In this document: in pieces, positions 12,365 through 22,684 of the stretch
How the letters are laid out: every line of letters starts with the position of its first letter
How positions within the stretch are numbered: the stretch's first letter is position 1
NCBI GenBank assembly: GCA_025558075.1
Contig: JAHLKF010000001.1
Location: 992,001 to 1,056,000, forward strand
Origin: Gaertneriomyces semiglobifer
Lineage: Eukaryota; Chytridiomycota; Chytridiomycetes; Spizellomycetales; Spizellomycetaceae
Direction of reading: 5' to 3'
DNA: 64,000 nt
Translations under genes and position numbers: made by a program
The notes under the pieces: generated by a model
What the model was told of the DNA's origin: nothing
Seen by the model: only the letters and a program-made list of their open reading frames with translations
The model's database searches: none

Positions 12365-13534
12365 TTACCATTCGAACTCCCCATGCGCCTGTGAAAAGGC
12401 AAAAGGTCAGACATCGTCCGGCGTTGACGAGTGCTGACGGAATCAATACCTTATTGAAAACGTAGTCCTTTCCGTTGACTGTGATGATTCCGTCCTTCAA
12501 CGTACACTTCCATTTATTCTTTACCCGGTTCACCTTTTCATATTGACACAGTATGATATTTGATATGTCCGCGTTCTCATCATCGGAATCGTCATCGTCA
12601 AGGTCAGATCCAATGCCTTCCTCATTATCATCCTAGCACGCACGAAGGTTACTTGGCTAATTCTTCATGGTGTTACTTCAAAAGTTACCTCGTCGTCTTC
12701 GTCATCGTCATCATCAACGCCGTCCACCTGAGCAACACGGATCTTCTTTCCTTTTGATCTTGATAACTTAACACTGCTGGACGCTGCGGGTTCATCGAAC
12801 AGCGTCTGACGCTCCATCCACTTCTTTTCTATCAAGGCGTCAATTGCTGTCTGCCGGGCCGACGCATGATTTCATTAAATTACGTAAAGCACAGATCAGG
12901 GCAACAACACCCACCCTATTCAGATCCGCAGGTGCAGAAGACTCATCATATGCTCCGTCGGTCTGTGGAATCACGTACTGCCCTAAACTCGGTCGTCAGA
13001 TCTTTGTTGCCTACACAAAAGTCGGCGGTATGGATTATTTTTTAAGTACCTTGCGGAGATTGTGCATAGCCATTGGACGCTGCTAGTGCATGCGCACTGT
13101 AGGCATAGTCTGCGCCGTACGCACGGTCATAATCATCCAACCCTTCATCGAGGGGTTCCTCCTTATAATCAAAATCGGCAACACGCATGCTAGCCATTTT
13201 TCTTTTCCACGTCTGTTGTTGGTAACACCGTGAAGAGAGGAATGCGGTTAAAACACATAATTCTCATGTGGGGAAGGAGAAAAAAAAGTGCCATACGTGC
13301 CTGACGAAGTTCTGCAAGGATGTTCTGTCCAACTCCCATTTCGGCAAACTGTGGAGCAGCCCGCTCGCAGACTTCGTCAATCACAGCGTTGTAAACGTTT
13401 GGCTAGACAAGGAAAACGAATAGCACGCAGCAACGTCAGAATGACTCGTTTGGGTAGGAAACTCTACTGGAAGGCATGTGCCTTTTGCTCGGTGAGCCGG
13501 GCTTGGCAGAACATACCACAAGATCGTTCGACAT
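12365..13534 (-). CDS. TOA1: Transcription initiation factor IIA large subunit (TFIIA alpha/beta)
   Basis: General factor that stabilises TBP on promoters. Exons: complement(12365..12388, 12450..12632, 12689..12850, 12915..12982, 13050..13212, 13301..13402, 13517..13534); 239 aa. Exon 1 encodes only MSNDLV. The N-terminal four-helix region reads VYNAVIDEVCERAAPQF to NILAELRQ, then TWKRKMASMRVADF. The middle has YVIPQTDGAYDESS, an acidic stretch follows (DDDDDEDDE), and the C-terminal beta-barrel reads NKWKCTLKDGIITVNGKDYVFNK ending AHGEFEW. The intron after ELRQ must use a GC donor (CAG|GCACGT) to keep the frame and the family alignment. It lies 235 bp upstream of UBP14 on the same strand. 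Confidence 0.93.
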
Positions 13535-14627
13535 GGTTAAGGCTAAGATAAAACTTGATGATTTTTTTGGCTCAGCAGTTTGACTTTGTTGTATTCATAT
13601 AACCGTTTCAGCAATGGCCGTCAAGCAACACCACAATCAAGTCTCCCGTTCCAAACCCAATGCCAACCCAGGGTAAACACCCACAGAACCCAAAGTACAA
13701 AGTTGATGACGGAAACACGGTACCACAGAAATCTCCTTCACACAACACAACTGCTATACAGACGCTGCGTGCCTACCCGTCCTCAGTAGGGGTTGTCCTC
13801 TGGAGTGCAATGGCCGCTGCGAGGAGTGGCGACGGAAAAGGAGAATAGACGTCGAAGGGGGCGCTCGGGTCCGACTCCCTTTTATATCCCGTGACGAGCG
13901 GCACAGCGATGTTACTCGGTCACAGTAGTTCTCTCCGCTATTCGCATTGAGCTCAACGGCGGGCAGCGCAAAGGCAGCGCTCAAAGGAATGGCGAACCAG
14001 ACGAACCATGCACCGGCACGATGAGGGTGGGGACCTATAGGCAGCGAGGGATCTCTACGGGCCAATGTTTATCTGCTGAGACGATGGGATACGATGCGAG
14101 CGTGACGTTCAATGTTTGTGCGGCAGTTGATTGATGGCTTTACTAAAACCGAAGCTGCTCAAGATCTGAAAGATACTGACTGGATAACCGAGCTGTCATT
14201 AAGATATCGGTTCCTAACTCAGCAAACCCGTTGCATGACGCTTTGTGTCCAACTCTTAAGCCAGGACTATACTCGTGGGCAGAGTGCCTGCAGCAGCGCT
14301 GGCCCTTTCAGTTATGAGAGCAGCTGCCTGATACCGTTGACTGAGATTACTCTAATCGCCGTGCTCGTAGAATCGCAGTGTTTGTCGCATCGAAACGTCG
14401 TCGCCGCGGCGTTTTGTCGCGCACCGACTTGACTTGTCCTAATCAGGTCCTCATCATATCGTCTCAGACAATTAACTGAGCAAAGGTTTCCCCCCTCGTC
14501 TCCCACGCAGTAATTGAAAGCGAGAGAAAGGGTGGTATCCAGGCTCACCCTCGGGCGTTGTGCTGCAGTGCTTGTGTTCTAAGATTGCAAGACCATTGCT
14601 GTGTGCGGCCCCAGCGAATAAGCTTGC
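13535..14627. other. Divergent intergenic region TOA1 / PTP
   Basis: 1.09 kb. On the minus strand a TATAAAAGGG box lies at 13877-13886, about 340 bp upstream of TOA1. The open frame at 13754-14065 (-) has a hydrophobic segment but low-complexity Arg/Ser-rich remainder and no family resemblance, so I left it out. No RNA gene recognised. Confidence 0.45.
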
Positions 14628-16164
14628 ATGGGCTCTGCCGTCAGTTCGGCACCACAACACAGTTCTCCGCCCTCCTTCCCAGTGAGGACCTCTTCGCTCT
14701 TAGACTCTAGCGCAGAACTCCCTGTTGGTCCCAGAACGCTGCAGCAGCCGTTGGATCCCTCTTCTCAGCAGCAGCTACCGTTAACACCTCAACCAGACCG
14801 GTTCGCCAACGCTCAGTCCGGTGAATCTTCTGACACTGTGGGAGCTATCGGCCAGCTTTTAGCAGTACCAGGCAGGTGTCAAGACGGAAGGTAAGGGAGT
14901 GTCGCCGTTGCAACACACTTGCTCAAATGGAATCTCATCTTACGCCAAACACAGCCCCAACAAACCCCGGTCCTTAGCGAGTAGAAGGTCGTCGTCAACA
15001 TCCGCTGAGATCTCATTTCCCCGTTGCTCCAGTCCCGTACCTTCGCTCCAACCGCCAAAGCTCAACCTAGCCTTCTCCGCTCCGGGATCGGTCCCACCAG
15101 CGCCCATGTCTGCCGGTCCCTTGTCCAGTGAAACTGTACTGTCTCTTGCCCGCGCGATTGCGCCGCAGAACAGGCCATCATGGATTCATGCACTGCTTGC
15201 CCTGGACAACAAAGTGATGCTGGAGCTGCACCGCGCTTACGCAGAGATAGATGCCGCCGAAGCGGCACGTATTAGAGAAAGCAATCATGTACAGGGCCAT
15301 CCGTACAGCATGTTGGCCGCTCAACAACGAGACTCTATGAAAAGGAACAGATATTACGACATCATTCCGTACGATCGTACCCGGGTGCACCTCCAGACAC
15401 CGTCCTTGCCTGAAAAGAGTGATTACATCAATGCCACGCATGTCCGAGGCCTGGATAAAACCAGAGATTATATTATCAGTCAGGGTCCATTGCATAACAC
15501 TTCCGGGGACTTCTGGCAGATGATATTGGAGCAAGGCAGCGCTCTAGTAGTGATGTTAACGCGAGAGGAAGAACGTGGACGAGTCAAATGTCACCGCTAT
15601 TGGCCGAGTATTGCGGACCAACCCGTTACTTATTCGAATGTCGGAGGGTTAACTGTAACACTCGTCAATGAAAGTACACTTCTCAATGGCGAGGCCACAT
15701 TACGAGAGCTGCAGCTGACATCCGCAAAAGACCCCTCTCTTAACCGTAAAGTATGGCAGCTTCATTTTGTGGACTGGCCAGATCATCGGGCAAGTGCCCC
15801 AGCGAGCGTTCTGGCGGTACTGGATCTCGCTCGCCAGCTGCAACGAAACGCAGAAGAAAATGGTCAAACTGGTCCCATGGTGGTTCACTGTAGTGCGGGA
15901 TGCGGACGCACGGGCACGCTTTGTACTATAGACAGCGTGCTGTTGATGCTTGAACAGGGTCAAGAAGACGATCAGGAAGTCTTCGGAGAGAGAGACTTGG
16001 TTCGAGCCACCGTAGAAAAGTTCAGGGAGCAACGAGTCAGTATGGTGCAAACTTTGGAGCAATATGTTTTTTGTTATGAAGCGATACTGTATCGAATTCT
16101 GGAATGGCAGAAAGGCCGCAGTGATAAGCCGTCATGGATAAAGTCGGCAGTGATGGACATATAG
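14628..16164 (+). CDS. Classical protein tyrosine phosphatase
   Basis: Cysteine-dependent phosphotyrosine phosphatase. Exons 14628..14890 and 14955..16164; 490 aa. The N-terminus MGSAVSS fits an N-myristoylation signal (Gly2, Ser6) and is followed by about 150 Ser/Pro-rich residues, so membrane attachment is plausible. The catalytic domain (about 175-470) has NRYYDIIPYDRTRV, DYINATHVRG, QGPLHNTSGDFWQMI, the WPD loop (VDWPDH, about 360), the P-loop HCSAGCGRTG (Cys about 399) and the Q-loop region RVSMVQTLEQYVFCYEAI. All key residues are present. A longer frame beginning with a GTG at 14899 runs through the intron; the splice of CQDG to SPNKPRS is preferred because it uses GTAAGG and CACAG signals and gives an ATG start. 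Confidence 0.92.
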
Positions 16165-16293
16165 GTACCGATTGTTGAAATCCAAATAATCTATTTGTTA
16201 TTCACTAGTCCACAACATTGAAATTATGCCCGGTTCCAGCCGGGGAAAACGTGACGTTCACACTATTATACATTCACCTTGCTATGACCACAA

Positions 16294-18855
16294 CTACCGT
16301 CTAAGGAACGTTTTGTTGAGAAGGAAGAGAATCCGTGAAACGCTGAGCTGAACATATTCAAGGTCGAGCACTTGCACTCCCATTTGCTGCTTCTCAAGCA
16401 GATCGTCCAATTTCAAATCCATCTCCAGAATGGCCTTTTCACGCCCTTGATAATGCCATCGTTAGAAAGACCACGTGGAATTCATGCATGAAAAGCAAAT
16501 GCCTACCCTTGTAATGTAAAGCGATAATGAATGTTCCAGGCACTGGAGACAAAATGTTGAAATAAATGTTTGACCGCCGGTTTTCTGGTACATTGCTTTC
16601 GATAATGATACCATCCTTCTCCAATTGCGAATGACTGAATTTGTAAGGTCCCTGGACTTGACCCTTCGAGCTCTTCGTATTCACGATCCCGCTCTGAATG
16701 CGCACGTTCTGCAAGTATGCCTTATAACTTTCCAACTGGCTCCGCAGGTAATTATTGTGATCCAAAATCGTCTTGTACACGATCTCAAGGGATCCGATTT
16801 CTTTATCGACCTTTTCTCTGAGATTGCCGAGGTGGACAAGCTCTTGTCGAACTTCTTCACACATTAGAGCATGACCGTCCGCACGATCTACGACCCCCAT
16901 TTCCTCCAGTTGTCGTAACATCTCTCTTACTTTGATGCCTTTCTTGACAAGAGTCGGATCCCGGGAAGTAGCGGCGGTTTCAGCAACGCGTGGCAAATTT
17001 ATCGTTGGCCCAGCGCTAGCAGAACCAACGGCTGCTGCTGCCAAAACCGGCATTGTACGAAGGATCTGGACAAAGAGCGCCTTCGTATCCATATAGAGAA
17101 TATCCCCCTGAGTGAGCTCACTATCCGCCATTGCAGATGGAATGTCGGCAATTGGTTGTTCCCAACGAGAAAATAACGGCAGCACGATAGTTTTATTCTC
17201 CGCTCTCGGAACTTGACCAGGTGCAGCGCCGAGATCGTTCAAGCAAATGCGCAGGTGATGCTTATCTCCTGGCGCGAGAATATCCCTGTGTTGTAACAGG
17301 AGCGCATGTGTGTTGTATATTTCATTCAAGGTGATATTGAGGTTGATGTCTTTCTTCGAAAGCGCAATATATTGGTCCATTTCCAGAGCCTCATAAAAAT
17401 CACCCACTTCGCATAAGTCATTCAAAAACCGGTTGATGCGCTGCTTGTTGGCGTCAACAAATGGATTCAGTGACATCATGTAGCCTTCTTTGGAGTATGT
17501 TGGCTTATTCGCAAGATTTTGCAGGAGTTTAGCAACCAAAGTCAATGTGCGCCTGGGATGTTTGGCAGGGTTACTTTCGACCAGCATGTACGCCTGAGGC
17601 GTAACGATTGCAGGATTGACAAATCGCAGGAAAAAGAATCCACCAATAAGCGAACAGATGTTGAACTCGGTCGCTTCCGGGTATTTTCGCTGAGGAAAAT
17701 ATTAACTAAATATTGTGAAAAAGAAAAGTAGCGCTTCTGCAACTGTACCTTTGTCAGAGATCGAATTTGCTTACAGATCCATCGGATTCCGTACGGTACT
17801 TGATCAATCGATGCGATAATAGTAGCAAGGAACGACTCTGTAATTTCCATTAGCATCGTGAGCCGTGGAGCTATTATTGCTTGTACGTCCGAATTCTGTT
17901 GTGCCTCTTCTGCTGTTATTCCGCGCGGTAATTCGCATGGTTCGCCAGTCTCTTGTTCAATGTCTTTGATCATTTGTTCGTAAACTTTGAGCGGATTGAT
18001 CTCGAGATCCAAATCCTGATGTTCAATAAGGTTATTAATACGCTCCGAGAGGACGTGCTTGAGGTAAGTTTGTCCCGGGCCACGTCGCGTATAAGTTGTC
18101 ATCATCCGCGAAACTGGCGTATTCGCGCGAAGAAGACTTCCAAACTCGGTTGCCGTTTCGAACTGGGCAGCAAGCACGTTCTGAAACATGGAAAGCAAAA
18201 GGTATTCTTCCCGGGAGTCGTACTGATTTCCATAAATCGTGAACATCACGGTTTGTAAAAGGGTATCGATCTCAGAAAGCGTCACCAATCGCGTCAACGT
18301 TGCAATATGCCGCGGCTCCGACTGGAGTAAGAAGAACAGATTCCCGTAGAGTTGCTTCTTGCGATCATCAGAAAGACTTCCTTCTGATGTTTCCATCTCC
18401 TCTAAATGGCTGGCTACTTCCTGTTGTTCATCTAAAGCCATTCGATTTTGGATGAGGAGAGCTATTCTACTGTCCAAATAACGAACATCTCTCTCCAGCA
18501 AAAAGTTCTTCTTGGACTGTGCAGAAATTCTTGTCTTGAGTTCCCGTAATTTCCGTTGTGCCTTTGTAAGCTCATCGTCTACTTCAACATCATTCTCCGC
18601 GGCCATCGACCATAGAGCGGCCACTGAGTATCTCCGGTCGGCACCTTGTGTGATGACATCGTTTCCAATCGGTACACCATTGGAGGCAGCAATGAACGCA
18701 GCTCGCGCTACTCCCGACGGCTGGTAGTTAGCAGCCACTCGGGCCTGCCTGTTCCGTCTACTACCTCTCCCGGTCTCTGGGCCGTCACCATTGTCACTTC
18801 GCTGCGGGCTGCCCCCACCAGCCGAAGCTGTTCGTCGAAAACCGGCCGGGTCCAT
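16294..18855 (-). CDS. Ras GTPase-activating protein, IQGAP-related (Gap1/GapA type)
   Basis: Stimulates GTP hydrolysis by Ras-type GTPases at the cell cortex. Exons: complement(16294..16445, 16507..17689, 17749..18855); 813 aa. Order: a disordered basic N-terminus; coiled coil (about 75-130); RasGAP domain (about 190-470) with SLLRANTPVSRMMTTYTRRG, DLEINPLKVYEQMI, DVQAIIAPRLTMLMEI, QVPYGIRWICKQIRSL, then IGGFFFLRFVNPAIVTP; and the RasGAP C-terminal domain (about 600-760) ending KGREKAILEMDLKLDDLLEKQQ. No calponin-homology, WW or IQ segment is visible, so this is the short Gap1-like form and not full IQGAP. RasGAP finger Arg lies in the TTYTRRG-type loop. Confidence 0.92.
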
Positions 18856-19780
18856 GTACTACTCTGACGTCAGTATGGAATGACAGGTGAATCAACCACG
18901 AAACTCTCTTATTAAGACAGCACTGTCAACAGCTCAGAATTCGAAGCTTTTGATGTTTCACCCCTTTGATTTAGTATGCCTTGACTCCTGAGCGTAAACA
19001 CTTTGATTTTGATCGAAAATTTGCCAAAAACCCACTAAAGCCAACACAGCGTCGCTTCCTTCAAATCAATCAGTTTGCCACGAACCACGTTCTTGCTGCC
19101 TTGATAATAATAGCACTCGATAATTCCGGGTGGTCTACAGGTTTCTATTTTAAGACGTCCAACGCGGGGTCGCTCTACAATCACTCTAAACTAGGTCGCT
19201 TTCCCCTATTCATTCCATTTCGTATCCCGGGGCACCTCGTCGTGCCGTCGTTGTTGTTGTTGTCGAAGGCGAGTTGTAAATGGGAATTCGCAGGCGTCGG
19301 GCGAACGGTGGGCGGCGGTCACCTCGACGAGTGGCACAGCCATAAAGAATTGTGACTGTGCCGTCAAACAACTGGGTAGAACCAAGCTGGCAAATATAAA
19401 TAGTTGAGCGTCGTTCGAGGCGGGCCAAAAAATACCTCAAGATCAAGGGCCTTCTGCTGAGCCGAACTATGGTATGGGCCTTACCAAATTGGCCGATAGT
19501 GGGTTTGGTCATCTCGGTCGCTTTAGGATATGTGTATGGTTGATGGCCGATTTTTATGCTGTCTGGACGCGTGCATTCCATTCGACACGCATTGCAACTG
19601 TTGACCTCGCGCTCACGATTGGATGGGCGTAGTAGGACAGTCATACGGACGGTAAGTTATATGGATGCGTTTGGGCAATGCGCCAGGGGCGGAGCACTCT
19701 CCCCTTGCAATTCTAGTTCTAAGAACTGGTGAGAAGTTGGGAGGGGCTTCGATCCGAGTGGACACCTGTAGTACAACCCC

Positions 19781-19852
19781 CTGAAACTGATTGTTCTATG
19801 AACTAAGGGGACAGGGGGGTCGGTAGGGACATGCTCTGGGAGAAGGACTGAG
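19781..19852. repeat. 72-bp direct repeat, copy 1
   Basis: Starts CTGAAACTGATTGTTCTATG and ends AGAAGGACTGAG. Same orientation as copy 2, period 146 bp, with a few substitutions between copies. The spacer is not repeated. Not a recognised element. Confidence 0.85.
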
Positions 19853-19926
19853 TGTAATATGGGGTTAGTCGCTTGTAGGCCCAGTTCACGCAACACGGAA
19901 AAACGTTGAGAAGAGAGCACATCCCT

Positions 19927-19998
19927 CTGAAACTGATTGTTCTATGAACTACGGGGACAGAGGGGGTGGTAGGGACATGCTCTGAGAGAAGGACTGAG
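19927..19998. repeat. 72-bp direct repeat, copy 2
   Basis: Second copy of the 72-bp unit, same ends and length as copy 1. Preceded by ATCCCT where copy 1 has ACCCCC. Could be remnants of a tandem array or a duplicated regulatory block. Confidence 0.85.
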
Positions 19999-20802
19999 GT
20001 GACTCTTTTCTGGCTGGGCGGCACCTCTGGCGCTTTTGAACTTTACTCAAACGATGCTCCTATCACCTGTTGGCTTGTAACTAATCGATCCTGCGTGTCA
20101 CTTTACTCAATGTCAGGACAAACCATAAAGATGACGCCAGTACTGGAACCGCTACCTCTAGACCCAGAGTGCACACAATACCCTTGGCCTGATGTGAGTT
20201 GACTTGTGCGATTGCATAATGAGTGTACCACCCGAAAATTACCCGGATCACACCCGACACAAGGACCTGGAGACAGAGCGCCCTCAAGGCAGGTGGCATT
20301 CATAAAACAGCAATCCTGCGCGTGTAACAATTGGTTCTTACGAAGGACTCGTGAGGCCGAGGACGTTGGAATTGCCGCCGGCGAAGACCTGCTCGGCGAT
20401 GCTGCAAGGGCCTCCTGTTAGGCTGCATGCAGGACCACGGCGAATCGGTTCGCGCTGAGGAATTCACGCGTACGCTGTAAATGTTAGAGTCCGTCAACGG
20501 CTCCATTCAGGGCTCGGTTCAGAGCAGGCGTTCATGTCCATATAAGTATTAACGGGTTCTGAATGCGGACCGGTGAACGGGCGATTGTCCTTTATAATGT
20601 ATTCGGCAGCAGTGAAATTTACAGGTCTCTTAATAGTCGTGATGACAATTCGTTTTGGAAACGAGCTGACAAAAGGATGCGTGTCTCTCCCATTTATAAA
20701 TGGTCAATCCCACGTACAAAAGAACTCCTTGATTTCACCACATCAATATACGGAACGTCGACATCGACCAACTTACAGTCTCAGTGTGTGCTCGTAAGCT
20801 TC

Positions 20803-21950
20803 ATGGCCGAAATGTCCAAGCTTTCACGTAGTTTCGTAGTGGGAATGACCTTCGGCTTTGCATTGGAGAAGGCCAAGGTCCATCTTCCGACTACCATTGT
20901 CAAGCAGATGCTGGTGCGAGACTTTACCATGATGGAAATGTTTCTCAGTGCTGCGGCTGGTGGAGTGTAAGCGAACCGTGTGTGCATGCCTGTGTACGAA
21001 ACTAGATCACTAATCGGATGTGATCCTCCAACAGGCTAGTCATGTCGTTTCTGGAAAGCCTCGGATACTTTAAACGCGCACCTAAAACGTCCGTCGGGAT
21101 TGGCAAATCCAAGTACGCTGGCAATCTTTTGGGTGGAATCATCCTCGGCGCTGGAATGGGCTTGGGTGGAGCGTGTCCAGGCACGGTGCTGGCGCAAGTA
21201 GGCGCTGGTGTCGTCAATGCTCCATGGGCGCTGTTTGGTGCAGTCGGTGCTGCGGTCACGTACGGCTACGTTCTACGCGCTATCCAGGGAAGATACCCAA
21301 AGTTCCTCGTGTCTCAACCTATTGCCACGGTCGACAAGCAGCTAAGCATACCGTACACCGCGTTGGCGCTTGGTTTTTCCGTAATGTGCGGTGGAGCTAT
21401 TTATCTCCTTGAGAACACTCGCGCCCTTTGGTCTTCTGCAGCTGCGTCGGCCTCGCTATCCACAGTCCCCAACCCCTTCAGGATGACCTGGCACCCCATA
21501 TTGGGCGGCGTGGCGGTTGCTTTGGCACAGACATTGTCACTGCTACTTACGAAATCGCCACTTGGCGTGTCGTCTGGTTTTGCCCAGTTAGGAGCATCAG
21601 TGGTCACGAAAGTCGACAGAAAGTGGCGCGATAATGCTCCCTACTACGCAAATTACGTGGCGTCCACTGATTCTATCATTCTTGGTACTGGCATCATCAC
21701 GGGCGCCTTGGCTTCTGTCACATTGGGAGGTGGAACACCATTGGCGGACATTGCCGTTGGGAGCAAGTATACCAGTATGGCCGCTGGTGCGCTCCTCATC
21801 ACTGGTGCACGCATGGCTGGTGGTTGCACCTCTGGCCATGGCATTTCCGGAATGGCTCAACTAAGCCCCGCTTCGTTTGTTACGGTAGCGGGCATGTTTG
21901 CCGGTGGCATTGCTATGGCATTTTTCTCTGGTCGATGGTTGTGGGTGTAA
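20803..21950 (+). CDS. YeeE/YedE (TsuA-type) sulfur-compound transporter
   Basis: Predicted thiosulfate or related sulfur-species uptake protein of the membrane. Exons 20803..20966 and 21035..21950 (join V|LVMSFLES); 359 aa. Two inverted halves are visible. Each has the family's cysteine motif: GGACPGTVLAQVG in the first (Cys about 103) and GGCTSGHGISGMAQ in the second (Cys about 329). Gly/Ala-rich helices of the family surround these motifs (GGIILGAGMGLG, ASVTLGGGTPLADIAVG). The family is essentially bacterial and rarely found in fungi and other eukaryotes, so an old acquisition from bacteria is likely, although the intron and codon use look native. The frame is open upstream to about 20563 but the Met at 20803 fits the family N-terminus. 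Confidence 0.88.
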
Positions 21951-22684
21951 TAGCACATCGCGCATTCGCGTTGGCCCCACAGATAGATTGACAAGAGGAT
22001 GTATTGAAAAGCTATACGTATCTCATATATGTTGTTATTAGTAGTTGTTCACGTGCATAGAGTTGGATACCAATCAAAGTAGAAGATTCGGTCCAGGAGA
22101 GTTCCGAGACCACAAAGTATCAATAGGAGAATTGCTTCCAATATTTGCGTCGCCATGATCGAACAAAACCTTTGTTTAATTATTATCGTCAAGGCCGAGT
22201 CTCATCTGTTGAGAACAATGAGATGGAAGAACTGGTGCTATAGCATTGGCGGTGATCAGCCCGACCCATGAGTTTACCATGCCATGGTGTCCATATTGCG
22301 ATTTTCCCACCATTGCATTGGAGCCAGTGAGGCGTGCGAGTCGCGGTAAAGGTTCCATTACGGATGAGGTAATGCCGGGGCGTTCAGTATGGGCCTTTGA
22401 TCAATGGTGGTACTCTATTTGCGCGCAAGCTAGTGCTCCTTGAACCTTTCATTGGCGAACGTTTTCGCAGATTGTGTTTTTAGCGTGATGATGAACTGCT
22501 GCGGCCACCGTATGGCGGCTCAATAGGCATGTTTACGACTTATCCGGTTCACTCTTTACGGATCAGTTGCCAATAAGCAGGGAGAAATCGTCATATTAAT
22601 CTCAATAAAGCAAGTAGTCAACCTGACGTCGCTACCGAGTATGAATATATGAGACAGCGTCAACCTTAAATATGAATGTAAAAT
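21951..22684. other. Intergenic region YeeE / MICAL
   Basis: 734 bp between converging genes. Holds the possible 35-codon membrane ORF listed separately; otherwise nothing recognisable. Confidence 0.45.
22049..22156 (-). CDS. Possible 35-aa membrane micropeptide
   Basis: ATG-to-stop frame of 36 codons, beginning MATQILEAILLLILCGLGTL and ending YPTLCT. One continuous hydrophobic segment (about residues 5-25) followed by an aromatic stretch gives the look of a single-pass membrane peptide. No family recognised. A hydrophobic frame of this size can arise by chance, so treat it as a candidate only. Confidence 0.25.
   Translation of the reverse strand: MATQILEAILLLILCGLGTLLDRIFYFDWYPTLCT

Larger units (their letters stand above)
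18856..20802. other. Gene-poor 1.9-kb region with a 72-bp direct repeat
   Basis: Longest stretch without a supported gene. A TATAAATAG box lies near 19395 (+), preceded by TGTGACTG (about 19351), the reverse of the fission-yeast HomolD core. Two 72-bp repeats lie at 19781 and 19927. Open frames at 18981 (+) and 19210 (-) show no family resemblance. The 3' part is the upstream region of the YeeE-like transporter. It could hide a non-coding transcript or an eroded element. Confidence 0.45.

Noticed and set aside
14899..14954. GTG-initiated extension of the phosphatase frame
   Set aside because: It reads through a GTAAGG...CACAG intron; splicing to the ATG exon at 14628 gives a normal start.
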